In this document: one piece after another, positions 35,201-47,776 of the stretch | Position numbering within the stretch: position 1 is the first letter of the stretch | How the letters are laid out: every line of letters starts with the position of its first letter | Assembly (NCBI GenBank): GCA_019188255.1 | Contig: JAETXT010000001.1 | Location: forward strand, 8,556,001 to 8,620,000 | DNA length: 64,000 bases | Source: Verticillium longisporum | Lineage: Eukaryota; Ascomycota; Sordariomycetes; Glomerellales; Plectosphaerellaceae | Reading direction: 5' to 3' | The notes under the pieces: generated by a model | What the model was told of the DNA's origin: nothing | What the model saw: only the letters and a program-made list of their open reading frames with translations | The model's database searches: none | Made by a program: the position numbers and the translations under genes

Positions 35201-35787
35201 CATACAGCTTCTCGGACATTTCATGGAGAATCTGATCTGCCCGAGCGAGCGCCTCGGATGATCCAGAGGCGAAGATTGTGAGTGTGCCATGGGCGGCTCG
35301 AACTGTGCCGCCAGACACGGGGCAGTCGACAATGAGGATGTCCGATCGACCGACTTGGGCTATTTGAGACGCTAGTGTGTCGTAATATGCTGGCGGGACT
35401 GTCGAGCACAGCAAGATGGTCGCATTGTGTGGCAGGGCTGGTTCGTGTGTGAGTGGCTCGTTGCGGATGAATGGAGGGAGGATCCCAGTACTCACCCTCG
35501 AGGGCGCCAGTCGCCGCGTCGAACAGAATACTGTCGACCTGCTGCGCATTGGCGGCCATGCAGACGAGGAACGCGCTGTTGTGGGCAACATCTCGAGGCG
35601 ACTGGCCTGGATGCCCGCCGTCGGCCACGAACCTCTCGACGCTCGGCTGCCAGACGTCGTATCCCTTGACTGTGTACTTTCCACCCTTCTGCAGGTTGCA
35701 GGCCATGCCGAAGCCCATGGCGCCGAGGCCAACGAATCCAACCGACGTCGACATGGTGCTGGGACCAGATTCAGACTGTTGGGCCAT
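32269..35787 (-). CDS. Fusion: two HIBADH/LtnD-type dehydrogenase domains plus DUF1537 (OtnK-type) kinase
   Basis: Three exons (35787-35496, 35437-34953, 34895-32269; introns 58 and 57 nt) encode about 1,134 residues if one frame break is bridged. Domain 1 (about 15-300): GFVGLGAMG, CPVSGG, GAASKVKMVNQ with the catalytic Lys. Domain 2 (about 335-615) repeats the fold: GMIGLGAMG, DAPVSGG, GAASSVKLINQ. Domain 3 (about 687-1130) is DUF1537, with LDDDPTGTQ, RGDSTLRGH and a C-terminal IAKGGITSSD. Bacterial counterparts oxidise four-carbon sugar acids (LtnD) and phosphorylate the keto acid (OtnK). The frame slips at 34025-34028 (four T, five needed) between IFELLK and NAAAWSW. Fungal relatives, as I recall, often continue into a class II aldolase; this one stops after DUF1537. 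A start at 35754 is also possible. Confidence 0.88.
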
Positions 35788-36058
35788 TGTGTCGTCAGAC
35801 TGACTGTTTTGAAAACTGAAGCTCCGGGGCGTACGACAGACCATGGACCAGACATGGCGAAATTCCGTCTTATAGGGCATGAGTCCATCACGGCCCTTCT
35901 GCCAGATCGCCCCCGGCCGAGTCCAAAAAGCCGATCATTTCTCCTCCGCCATGCACTTCTTCTGCTGGCCGCCCGAACCGGAAGCGTCCTCGGCTCGAAA
36001 AACCGACCACGAATGGACCGCGAATGGACCGCGAATGGGTTGACTGGTTGGCCTGAAC
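35788..36058. promoter_or_regulatory. Upstream region of the dehydrogenase-kinase gene
   Basis: 271 bases between the gene start and the mobile-element block. It holds a direct repeat of CGAATGGACCG (36011-36021 and 36022-36032, then a partial third copy). The 9-bp target-site copy GGCCTGAAC is at 36050-36058. Confidence 0.45.
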
Positions 36059-36125
36059 GAGTTTACAGCTGACAGGGGTGAGACTCAAGTTCACCCCCCC
36101 CAATTCGGAGAAACCTCGGGGGGGT
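36059..36125 (+). repeat. Left terminal inverted repeat of the outer element
   Basis: The core starts at 36073 (CAGGGGTGAGACTCAAGTTC) and runs through a C8 run and AATTCGGAGAAACCTC to a G run at 36118. It is the inverted partner of 50703-50771 with a handful of mismatches, some of them C-to-T in CpA context. Confidence 0.8.
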
Positions 36126-37638
36126 AATTAGCATAATTTTTAGAAGAAAGTATAAATAAATAGTATACTATGAATAATAAACTATAATATAGCACTATAA
36201 TTCTAGTATATAGGACCTATATTCGACCCACCCCTACCCTATATAATATACTAGGCAGGTATATACCGAACTTATACTAGGAAATGAATTTTTTTTTCTC
36301 CTATTTTCCTCCCTATATAACTCTACTTATACTAAACACCCTTAGTATATCGATAATCGTATTAATACGTAAGTTATATATAAGGCTAGCTTATATTATA
36401 TATATATTAATTTATATTTAAAAGTATATCTAACCCTTCTAACTACGATAATATCGCTATATATAGCGCTAATAATCCCTTGGATTTTAGTTATTATTAT
36501 AGTAAATATAGTATATACGTTATATATATATAGACGAAGTTCTAATATAATAGGCTCTATCCCTAACCCTAATATTAATTAGCGTCCCGCTAATATATAT
36601 CTCCTTTAATAATAATTTAGTATATATATTTAATATATATATAAATATAGCTATTATTAAGTATATTAATAATAGTAGTATTATAAACTTAGCTAGCGGT
36701 AAATTTAAAAATAATAAAGTTTAATTTAAATATATACTTAATATATACTAGCTCCTATTATTACCTTAGCTATAAATGCTAAAGGTCCTAATACTAGTAC
36801 TCGTATCTCGTATATTAACTTAGGCGTATAAGTAGATATACTCTATATATATTAAATATATATTTAACTTCTTCTCTATAGCTATATAATCGATATCGAT
36901 AACGCTAGTTCTATATATAATAAGGTTTTTTCATTTTAGCCCGCCCTTCGCTACTATTTCCGCTAAAAGTATACTAGTACTAATAAATATATATTTATAA
37001 TATATCTCCTATATATACTCTATATAACTATATCTAATATATATAGCTATTAATACCTCTCGCTCTAACCTTAGAGTTTAAGAGCGTATCTAAGGCTAGA
37101 ATGCCCTTAAGCGTTTTATACTTAAAGGTAACTAATATCGTACCTCGTTTATAGAGGAGCCGGGGTATATATATACCTAAACTATATTACGTATATATTA
37201 ACTATAAGTAATCGTAGCGCCCTTAACGACTTTATCGATATTTATATTACTAAGTTAGAAGCTATTACGTAAATATAAGCTAAGAAAAATATATAGTATA
37301 TATATATTAATTATATATATAATCGTAACGATAAAGCCTTCGCTAATATTTAGGGAACTTAGTTCTATCGTAATATAAATTATTATTATTCTCTTTATCT
37401 TCGTTTAGTATAATATCTTAGTATATACTAGATATATATATAATACCCCTATTAGCTATATTATATTTAATCTTATAATAATAATAATTAGCCTAAGAAC
37501 GAAAATATAAAAATAAATATTAATATAATATTTATTTACTTCCTATTAAGTAATAGTAGATATTAGATATATACGTAATACTAATTATACTTATACTAGC
37601 TAAAGCTATATTACCTCCCCTTAAGGTTCTATTACTAG
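36126..37638. other. RIP-degraded AT-rich left arm of the outer element
   Basis: Very AT-rich, with TA-dense sequence and no open frame of useful length. Near-palindromic strings of the type TATATACTTAATATATA recur. No gene or recognisable protein remnant could be read. Confidence 0.6.
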
Positions 37639-38101
37639 TGATACTAATATAACGAGCACGGGTCGAATAACCGGCCGCAGATAAACCCTATATTAGAAGA
37701 TCCAGGGTCACTAATAAGATAAGGCTTACTAAGGCTAGGTCACGTAATAGGATCACTAGGAAATAGTGATCTAGGACCAAGGATTACTATTTTACTTAGA
37801 TTACCGTAAGCCGTAATCTAATATAAGAGGATTACGATATAATAATAAGCTATCTAATATAAGCTTACTATTTAATATAATAAGGATAGGATAATAGGTA
37901 TATAAGGACGGATATTCTAGACTTATAGATATATTCCTTCTTACGATAATAATTAATCTAAGTCTTACCTTATATCTATTATAACGAATACGTAACGCCT
38001 TACGATACTATATCGTCTTAGAGTTATAACTTAAGCTTCTATAAATAATAACCCTAACCCTCTAATAGTATTCCCCCTTCGGAAGCTACTAGGTCGTAAT
38101 A
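37639..38101 (+). repeat. 5' LTR of the Gypsy element
   Basis: Matches 47777-48237 along its length, with differences mostly C/T and G/A. It ends at GTCGTAATA, where the two copies diverge into unrelated sequence. The start is placed at TGATAC and may be off by a few bases. Confidence 0.85.
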
Positions 38102-41100
38102 TTTTAATTACTCTTATTTAGTAGGTTTACCTTATAATACTAAGTAATACTTATTATAGGAATAATATCTATTAATAGTATCGGAAATAGCGCTAATAAC
38201 TTAGCCGCTATAATCTAGGAGCTCTATTCGGAGAACGAATAGCTCTAAGCCTTAATATAATAACTTTAAAGCGGAACGAATATAAAAGCTCTTCCCCTTT
38301 AATTATTCGATAATAACCCTAGGGCACTTTAGTCTTTTATTACCTAGGTACGCTAATACTATAAAGCTAATAAGGGCTAACTTAAGTACTAGGGCGAGAA
38401 GGTCGCTAATGCCTCCTCTTACCTTAAAGGGGACGCTTTATATTAATTTAAACCCTTTATTAAGGACTATTCTACTTATATTAAGAAAGAAGATATAAAA
38501 TAAGCTATTTAGGATATTTACGTTAATATAAACGTATTCGAGGAAATTATTAAAAGGGTATTTAGAGACGTAGACGAAGAATAATAAAACGAAAGAAAGA
38601 TCCTTTAACTTAAATAGATAGGGCTAATTACTAAATACGCTACGGAGTTTCAACTCTTAGCTACTTAACTCGATTAGACTAAGTCCGCTCTTATAGCCCG
38701 TTTTTATAAAGGACTTAAAGATACTATTAAGGACGACCTTATCTAGGAGAATAGACCCGAAACCCTTACCGAATATATTACTATAGCTATTAAAATCGAC
38801 GATCGCTAATATAAACGTAGAATAGAAAAGGGACGAAAGCCTACTATAGGACTATAGAACCCTTATATTCCTTACTATTAATCTAATTAAGGACGTAAAT
38901 ACTAATACGATAAACCTTATATTAATATAGCTTAGGGATAGACTACTTATATAGGACCTATAGAGCTCGATAATACTAGATATAATAAACCGAAGGATCT
39001 TAAGGATATAAAATACTATAATTATAGTAAAAACGGGTATATAGCTCGAGAATACTAATAACCTAAGAAGCCCTAGAAACCTATAAATAAACGATAGCTT
39101 AATTATACTTAATACTAGGACTATACTAAAACTAATTAAACCTTCTATTACTAGGATAATTACTTAACCTATAAAGATAATAAAGAATAGAATAGATAAT
39201 TCCCTAGGGTATTTATAGGATAAAGAACCCTAGCTATAATAATTATTATTAAAAAGGAAAGACGAATTTAGAAATAAGCTTAATAAATAATACTAAAGAC
39301 TTAGGAAATTAATATAAACGAAGAAAGGGCTTATAAATAAGCTTACCTAGAACTATAAGCCGTACTCTATATTAGACTTATAAGTAATAAGGAATAGGAT
39401 AAATATATATAAATAAGCTAGAAGGAGGAACCCCTATTAAGATAACTTTAACTCTATATCCTAATATAGACTTATACTATTAATAACCCTAATAAGGATT
39501 ACGATCCCTTTATATTATAGGACGAATTTATCTATTATAGGACTAAGCTATAGAAGGCTAGCGCCCGAAAGTAAGAAAGTACGAAAGAAAATATACGATT
39601 TATAATAGGAGACTATCTAATATTCTACTACGCCTATAAATAATACTATTAATTATTTTAGCCTAAATATATCTATAATAATTATAAATATTATTTTAAA
39701 AAGAAAGCTATATATTAATTCCTCCTATATAACTATTAGACCGAGCTATAAATAATAATAGAGTTCGAATAGGAAAGTTATAAATAGATCCTATATATAA
39801 ACGAATATAATTAAGATCGGCTTACGTTCTAACTAGACCCCGCTTATTACGATAAATACTACTAAAATTATATTAGATAGGAGGACTACGATAATAATAT
39901 ATATATAAAGTATTATATAGCTAAGGCTAGAGATTAAAGGCTTTATTATATAAAATACGTTAAGAAGCTACTCTTTAGGGTCTATTATAAGGATAATAAT
40001 AACCTTAACTTAAATAATCTAAATATAATATAGCTATTTATTACGCTACTATTTTCGGGAAAAAGTAAATATCGATCGGATAAGGATAACGATTAATAAA
40101 GGAAGTAAGAGCGATCTACTTAGCTAAACGAACTTATAATACGAATTACCTCTATATAAGAGTAAACGTAAGAGGATAATAAATAAGCGCGCTATTAGAT
40201 AATAGCGCTTAAAGTAATTATATAAGCCCCGAATATATTAATAAGAATAAGATTATATAGAAATATAAAGAGGAACTCTATGAACTTAGTATAATAGAAG
40301 GATAAGCGGTCTTATATAGAGGAGGGATTATAAATATAGAGACTACGCCCCTCTAAGTATTTATCTCTCGCTATTAAAATTATATAACCTTCGATATTAT
40401 TAATATAAAAGGAAAATAAATTATCCTAAATATCCTATAGCTTAGATAATAGAACCCTTAGATTAACTAGATAGCTAGCTATATTTAATAGAGTACGTTA
40501 GCCCTTAAGGAAAGACCTATAAGCGGTCTCTTAAGCGACCTCTAATTAGCCTTTACGAATAAGGATAACTTAGAAGAGATAACCCCGGAGGAGCTTATAA
40601 TAGAATAATAAGAAAGATTATAGAATATACTTAAGGAATACTAGAAGTACGAAAAGATCTTTAAAGAAGAAGTCGATATAGTACTACTTAAGTATATATA
40701 CTACGACTATAAAATCCTAATTAAGGAAAGGGAGAGCCCCCGATTTAATAAGATCTACGGATTAAATCCTTAATAGATAAATATTCTCGATAAGTATTTT
40801 AAGGAGAACCTTAGAAAAGGATATATCCGATTATCGATATCCTTAATAGGATACCCGATTCTCTTTATATTAAAGAAGAATAATAAGGAAAGACTATATA
40901 TCGATTATAGATAATTAAACAATATTATTATTAAGAACTATTACTTATTACCTCTAATATTAGAATTTAGGGATATATTAATAGGAGCTAATTAGTTTAT
41001 AATACTCGATCTTAAAGGAATATATAACCTTATCTATATTAAGGATAAAGAGGAATAGAAAACGGTATTCCGAATACGACGAGGATACTATAAATACTTA

Positions 41101-41993
41101 ATTATATTATTCGGATTAACTAACGCTCTTATAACCTTTTAAAATATAATTAATAATATATTATAAGAATTCCTAGATATCTTTATAATAATATAACTTA
41201 ATAATATTCTAATCTTCTCGAAGATAATAGAAGAATATAAAGGATACGTCTACTAGGTCCTTATACGACTATATTAATACGAGCTATTAATAGAATTAGA
41301 AAAAGCTAAGTTCTATATATAGGAAATAGATTTCCTAAGGTATACGATTACTTTAGGAGAAATTAGGATAGAAAAATCTAAAATAGTAGCTATTAGGGAA
41401 TAGCTTATACTAAAGAACGTTAAGGACGTTAGAAAATTCCTCGGTTTCGTTAACTTCTATTAACGATTCTTAAAAGGATATAATAAGATTATTAATCCTT
41501 TAACGAGCTTTATAATTAAGGAAATAGAATTTATATAGAACGAACTCTAAGAAAAGGCATTTCGCTAAATTATCGATATTATCCTTAGCGAATTAGTCCT
41601 CCGAATAATAGACCCCGAAAAACCTATAGAAGTCGAGATAAATACCTCCGATTTCGCTATTAGAGGATAATTAGGATAAAGGGACGACTAAGGACGCCTA
41701 TACCTAGTAGCGTTCTTCTCGAAGAAGCTATATAGACTAGAGCTTAATTACTAGATATATAATAAAGAATTTATAATAATTATCGAAGCCTTTAAAGAAT
41801 AGAGAATATATCTCTCTAGAATATAATATAAAATTAAAGTCTATATTAATTATAAAAATCTTATATATTTTATAATAAATAAAGACCTTAATAAACGCTA
41901 AATAAGATAAATAGAATTCCTTTCGGAATTTAACTTTACTATTATCTATTATAAAGGATCTAAGAATAATAGGGTAGATATTCTAAATAGATA

Positions 41994-43851
41994 ACGTACA
42001 TGTACAGTGAGTGGGCCAGTACAGTGAGTGGACCACCTCACCTCGACCCGACAAACATTCCAACCCAGAACTAAACAAAAACATAGGAAATCAATTGAAA
42101 TCACGCCCCATTACCTTATTCAGAAGATAATATAGTCATCTGACAAGTTCTCGCGTTATGGCCAGTATTTCCACAGGTGCCACAGGTCCGTTTCTTCGGT
42201 ATAGCCCGAGTCGCGCGACCCGGATTCTGCCTCGTTTCCTCCCTCATCTGAACATCTACCTCCTTCTGGGCAATCTGGTCTTGTCCATCACCTAGAGTCA
42301 TACTCCCTCCTTCCCTGAGACGTACTTTTTAGCTCTCCGACGTCGGCTAAGGGTAGCATTCTCGCTTTCAAGTATCTTGAGCCTTGCGTCCATTAGGACG
42401 AACTGGTGCATTATCTTGTGTGTACCCTTCGTGTATTGGTCGATAGCCTGAAGCATTGATGTTGGTGAGCTTCCCTGGTGTCGGGAGATTCGATTCTTAA
42501 TGAATTCGGACTGTGAAGTGGCTTCAATCGGGTTTGTAGGAGTCTTACACACCCATGGCTTAGGGAGTCCAGAAGACGTTCCTGGCGGCGTTGGTGTCTT
42601 TAATTTCACATCCAGCCTTGAAAGGACTGCTTCTGGGTCATGGGGGTAAGTCCAGCCCCTTGAAAACCTCCCTGGATGTTTTTTTCTGTCATAGAATTCT
42701 GGAATGCCGTAAAAAAGCTGGGAAGAAGTCCTCCTTGGAGATATGGTTTGTACCTGCCTTCATCTTCATCTCAATTTGCCGACCGTACGCTTTCTTCAGC
42801 GGTCCAAAACAGCCGACATCGAGAGGTTGGAGTAGATGGGACGAATGAGGAGGCATACAAAGTGTAATGATCTTATTCTCCTTACAGTAAAGCTCGAATT
42901 TGGCGGAGTGGTGGCTTTCGTGGCCGTCTAGGATGAGAATGCGAAATGCGCCCGAAGTACGCGACCTTGTATGTTGGTCGAAGTGCCGAATCCAATCGAG
43001 ACCAATATCATTCGTAGTCCAGCCGTTTGGAGAGGTTGCGACCTTCCAGTCGCGAGGAAACGCGTCTTCTTCGTACCATGACGAGAGGTGAAATTTACCC
43101 GCAACAACGATGTATGGCGGGACACAGAATCCGGTCGCGCCAACGCCCTGGATCACTGTAACCCATTCCCGATTACCCGGCTGTCTCATCTTAACGTTAG
43201 AACGTCTTTCAGAGTTTGTAACAACCATTCCATTAGCGATAACGCCCATTTGGAAACCGGTCTCATCGAAGTTATAGGTGTCTTCGTCCGTCACGCCGTA
43301 CTTCGCGACCATGTTACGTACGAGCGTAAACCACGCGTTTATCGCGTCGGGATCTTCGCATTGGGCCCTCTTATAGTCGTACTTTCGAAAGATACGCGTC
43401 CGGAGCGCAGGTTGTCGTTTGACGAATCTTGAAGCCCATCGCGGTCCGACGGGTGGCGCGTCGCGCGCCGCCAGCAGGACATTCGCCATATCTCCAACAC
43501 TATCCAACCGAGGGGGTATGATCGGGAATCTAGGTCTAGTATGTATTCGACAATCGTTTGCTCTTCTAGCATTGTTAATTTCTTTAATTTGGATGTGATT
43601 TCGCTTCGGGATGGGGTGCCGTTCTGGCGGCGAACGAGAGTCGTTCGGCTGACATTGTAGATGGCTGCAGCACGTCGGGCGCTTAACCCTGGATCTTTTT
43701 CCATTGCTTGACGGGCAAGGAATAGCTGACTGTCTTGAGAAGGTGTTTCCATGACTGGTTGTAGAGAAAAGTAAGGTGGAATGTTGAAGTTTGGAGAATG
43801 ACGCGAAAGTGGTCCACTCACTGTACTGGCCCACTCACTGTACATGTACGT
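41994..43851 (-). mobile_element. pogo/Fot1-type DNA transposon copy 1
   Basis: 1,858 bp with 43-bp perfect terminal inverted repeats starting ACGTACATGTACAGTGAG, flanked by TA on both sides (41992-41993 and 43852-43853), the duplication of Tc1/mariner-pogo elements. Each end contains two copies of CAGTGAGTGG. It splits the Gypsy element just after its RNase H region. Base composition is balanced, unlike the AT-rich host sequence, so it arrived after RIP had acted on the Gypsy or escaped it. Confidence 0.9.
42116..43752 (-). pseudogene. pogo/Fot1-type transposase of copy 1, several frameshifts
   Basis: The reading frame starts at 43752 (METPSQDSQ). It shows an N-terminal CENP-B/HTH-like part, the DDE core (YNFDETGFQMG; ILDGHESHHS; PPHSSHLLQPLDVGCFGPLK) and a C-terminal CCHC zinc knuckle (CGTCGNTGHNARTC). 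The frame breaks at short runs: G5 at 43512-43516, A6 at 42711-42716, G5 at 42642-42646 and T5 at 42326-42330. In each case one more base restores the alignment with copy 2 or with the expected motif. Catalytic Asp residues are still visible. As sequenced it cannot make a complete transposase. Confidence 0.85.
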
Positions 43852-44743
43852 TATTTAGATTATAAATAAAATACGCCCCTTAATATTAACGCTATCCTAG
43901 CGAAAGATAAAGAAGGGAATCTTATCCTTTATTATCGAACGTTAATAATTACTATTTATATAATACCTACTAAACTACCTATAGAAGTATTAGAATTAAT
44001 TCGATAAGTCCACGAAACTAAGGCCTATAGGCACTAAGGAGTAACGAAGACCTTCGCTTAACTTAAGAAATACTATAATTTTAAAGGAACTAGAGAGGAC
44101 GTTATAATAATTATTCGTAATTACGACCTCTATAAAAAGAGTAAAGTAGAAAGGTATAGGCTTTATAGAGAACTTAAGGCTTTACTAATATTAATAATAG
44201 CTTAGGAATTAATCTTACTAGACTTTATTATTAGCTTATTACTATCGAAAGAACCCTTAACTAGGACCTCTTACGATAATATCCTAGTAATCGTAGACCG
44301 ATTTACTAAATACTTATATTTTCTCCTATATAAAGCTATAAGAATAGTAGAAGACCTCGCCTATATATTCCTTAGGAATATTATAAGATAATACGGACTC
44401 CTAAAAGAACTAATATTAGATAGAGATAAGCTTTTTACTAATAACTTCTAGAAGTTACTTATCGCTTAACTTGGAACTAAATATAAGCTATCTACGGCTT
44501 TTTACTTATAGATAGACGGATAAATAGAAAGAACGAACTAGACTCTAGAGTAATACCTTTAATATTATATTAACTATTAATAAGATAATTAAGTTATATT
44601 ACTATTTATTATATAGTTTATATATAATAGCTTACTAAGCGAGTTAATAAAGGAATTACCCTTCTATATTAATTATAAATATAACCTTATAGCTTACGTA
44701 GAATAACGCGAAGTACTAGATATACTAAAAGCAATCTATATTA

Positions 44744-46602
44744 ACGTAATCCACAAGCGAGTGGTTCACCCATGCGAGTGGTTCACTTCACCCCGACCCG
44801 ACAAACATTCCGAGGAAAACCTCAACCCAAACGCCGTAAATCAATTAAAATCACTCCTCCTCGTCTTTTGCAGACGATGAGATAGCTACCTGACAAGTTC
44901 TCGCGTTGTGGCCGGTCTTCCCGCATACGCTACAGCATCGTTTCTTCGGCTGGGACCACGACGCGGGACCCGGGTTCTGCAGCGTTTCCTCTTTTATCTG
45001 GATATCTACTTCCTTCTGAGCAATCTTGTCCTGTCCCTCGCCTACAGCCATGCTTCCTCCTTCCCGGAGACGTAGCTTTTTGGCCCTCCGGCGTCGGCTT
45101 AGTGTAGCATTTTCCTCTCGAAGGATCATAACCTCTGACTTCAAAAGAGCGATCTGGTGCATAACACCCCGCGTCCCCTTCGCAAGATAGTCAACAGCAT
45201 CTAAAATTGACGTTGGGGAGCTTCCCTGGTGGCGTGAGATTCGCCCTTTGATGAAGTCAGTCTGGGAACCTGCCTCGAGCAGGTTAGTGGGCGTCTTAGA
45301 GACCCAAGAATCACGCTCCCCGTGGGACGTCCCCGGAGGCGTCGTCGTCCTCAACCTCACATCCAGCTTTGACAGGACTGTTTCCGGGTTATGGGGGACA
45401 AGCCCCGCTCCTCGAAAGCCTCCCTGGATGTTTTTCTGTCATTGCTTGCTGAAATGCAGCCGAAAACGCCGGGAAGAAGTCCTCTTTGCTGATGTGCGTT
45501 GTACCCGCCCTCATCCTATCCTCGATTTGCCGACCGTATGCTTTCTTTAGTGGGCCAAAACACCCAACATCGAGAGGCTGGAGTAGATGTGACGAATGAG
45601 GAGGCATACAGAGTGTGATGATGTTGTTCTCCTTGCAGTAGAGTTCGAAGTCGACCGAGTGGTGACTTTCGTGGCCATCCAGGATCAGTAGGCGATAACC
45701 GCCCGAAGTACGGGACTTTGTATGCCTGTCAAAATGCCGAATCCATTCCAGACCAATATCATTCGTCGTCCAGCCGTTTGGAGATGTTGCGATTCTCCAG
45801 TCGCGAGAAATCGCGTCGTCCTGGTACCAGCTCGAGAGGTGGTACTTGCCCGAAACCACGATGAACGGCGGGACGGAGAAACCCAACGCGCCAACGCCCT
45901 GGATCACCGTAACCCATTCCCGGTTGCCTGGCTGCCTCATCTTCACATTGGACCGTCTTTCCGAACTGGTCACGACCATTCCGTTGGCGATAACGCCCAT
46001 CTGGAAGCCGGTCTCGTCAAAGTTGTACATGTCAGCCTCTTGGATGCCGTACTTGGCGATCATGTTATGCACGAGGCGGAACCACGCGTTTATCGCGTCC
46101 GGATCTTCGCATTGGGCCCTCTTGTAGTCGTACTTGCGAAAGAAACGCGTCCGGAGCTCTGGTTGCCGTTTGACGAAGTTTGCGGCCCAGTTCTTCCCGA
46201 CGCGTGGCGCGTCACGGTCGGCAAGCAGGCGATTCGCCATATCTCCGACCTCACCCAACCGGGGAGGGTAAGATCGCGCATCTAGGTCAAGGATATATTC
46301 GACAATAGTTTTCTCTTCTAGTACTGTTAATTTGGCAGAATTGGGCGGGCTTTCGCGTCGGGAGGGTTTGCCCTTCTGGCGTCGGAGGAGCGTCGTTAAG
46401 GGGACGGTGTAGATCCTCGCAGCACTCCGGGCGCTTAGGTTCGGGTCATTGTCCATAGCTTGGATAGCAAGGAATAATTGACCTTCTTTTGAAAGAGTCT
46501 CCATCGCGGGCGGAGGTGGAATCTGTAGAATTCAGGTGTAGGTCGTGGGCCCGGGCGAAGTGAACCACTCGCTTGGGTGAACCACTCGCTTGTGGATTAC
46601 GT
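44744..46602 (-). mobile_element. pogo/Fot1-type DNA transposon copy 2
   Basis: 1,859 bp, almost the same length and layout as copy 1 but clearly diverged. Terminal inverted repeats of about 46 bp start ACGTAATCCACAAGCGAG with one mismatch, flanked by TA (44742-44743 and 46603-46604). Each end has two copies of GCGAGTGGTTCAC. It interrupts the Gypsy integrase region. Base composition is not RIP-altered. Confidence 0.9.
44851..46504 (-). pseudogene. pogo/Fot1-type transposase of copy 2, one frame break
   Basis: The first frame (46504-45389) starts METLSKEGQLF and holds the HTH region and DDE core (YNFDETGFQMG; LLILDGHESHHS; PPHSSHLLQPLDVG). It is continued in a second frame (to 44851) with a KGRISRHQGSSPTS segment, a basic RRRRAKK patch and a CCHC knuckle (CSVCGKTGHNARTC). 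The junction is a T run at 45431-45435 (five T, against seven in copy 1 where the frame is open). Apart from this one break the transposase is complete, about 540 residues, making copy 2 the better preserved of the two. Confidence 0.87.
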
Positions 46603-47776
46603 TATAGATAATATCTATAAGATTTAGGACTAAATTAAGCTCGACTTCGAACTTATATATATTAGAATAACTATATATATTAATAAAATAAGGATAAAGG
46701 GACTATCTTTATAGGAGGGAGATAGCGTCTACTTTATCTACTAAAATATAAAAACTAAACGATTAAACGATAAACTAGACTTTAAAAAACTAGGACCTTT
46801 TAAAATTTTTAAGAAACTCTTAGATATTAACTATTACTTCTTATTATTAGAGAATATAAAGATTTACCCTATCTTTTATATAGTACTTTTAGAACTAATA
46901 CTATTAAACGTACTATTTATAATTAATATAGAAATAGAAAATATAAATAAATACGAAGTCGAAAGAATTATCGATTATAGAATGAAAGATAACTAGGACG
47001 AGTACCTTATTAAATAGAAGAACTATAATTATAAAGAAAATATATAAGAACTAATTAGGAACTTAAATTATTTATAGCTATTAAGGTAGTTTTACTAATA
47101 CTAGACTCCTCTAGTAATTCCCCTAAACCTAAAGAGGGCTAATCCGTATTAGAAGTTACCCCTATAAACGCTAAATTACTCTCTATATAATACTTATAAG
47201 TATTAAGAATAGGAAGTAAACTATCCTCCTCGTTTAGCTCTTAGATATTTTAACGAAACACTTTATTACTATACTCCTTTACCTTCTTCTTAATCTACTA
47301 AATCCGCTATAAGCGATTTATAGCGTATAATAGATCCTCCTATAATTTAGCTAGCGCTTCTTCCGCGGCCTCTTTATTATCTTCTAATTTCTTTTCGGTT
47401 TTTAAAAGACGCTTAACTAAGCTACTATTAGCTACGATAACCTAATTAGCGGAAAATACGATACTTACGAGAAGACGATACTAAAATACTATCGCATTAA
47501 CGACCTCGCTTTATATACTCCCCGTACTACGTAGACTTCTCCGATATACGATATTTCAAACCTTTCCGGAAGTACTAAGTATAAGGTATATCCGCGTTAG
47601 AACCCTTTAACTCAATTAAAGACGTAAAGTTAATATATTTAATAGTTTTCTTCGATAGAGGTTTTCGAATACGACTAGATATCGTATTATAGTTAATAAA
47701 AGAGGAATTTATAGACTAATTAAATCTAGGGCAGGACCTACTATTTATAGCCGTTAGGATATCGGCCTAAAGGAGG

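Noticed and set aside
38048..38062. Telomere-like CCCTAACCCT in the LTRs and near 36561
   Set aside because: Only one and a half to two units; the sequence lacks CpA and so survives RIP, making chance occurrence in AT-rich DNA likely.
42591..43432. Plus-strand open frames inside transposon copy 1
   Set aside because: Antisense shadows of the transposase; no homology of their own.
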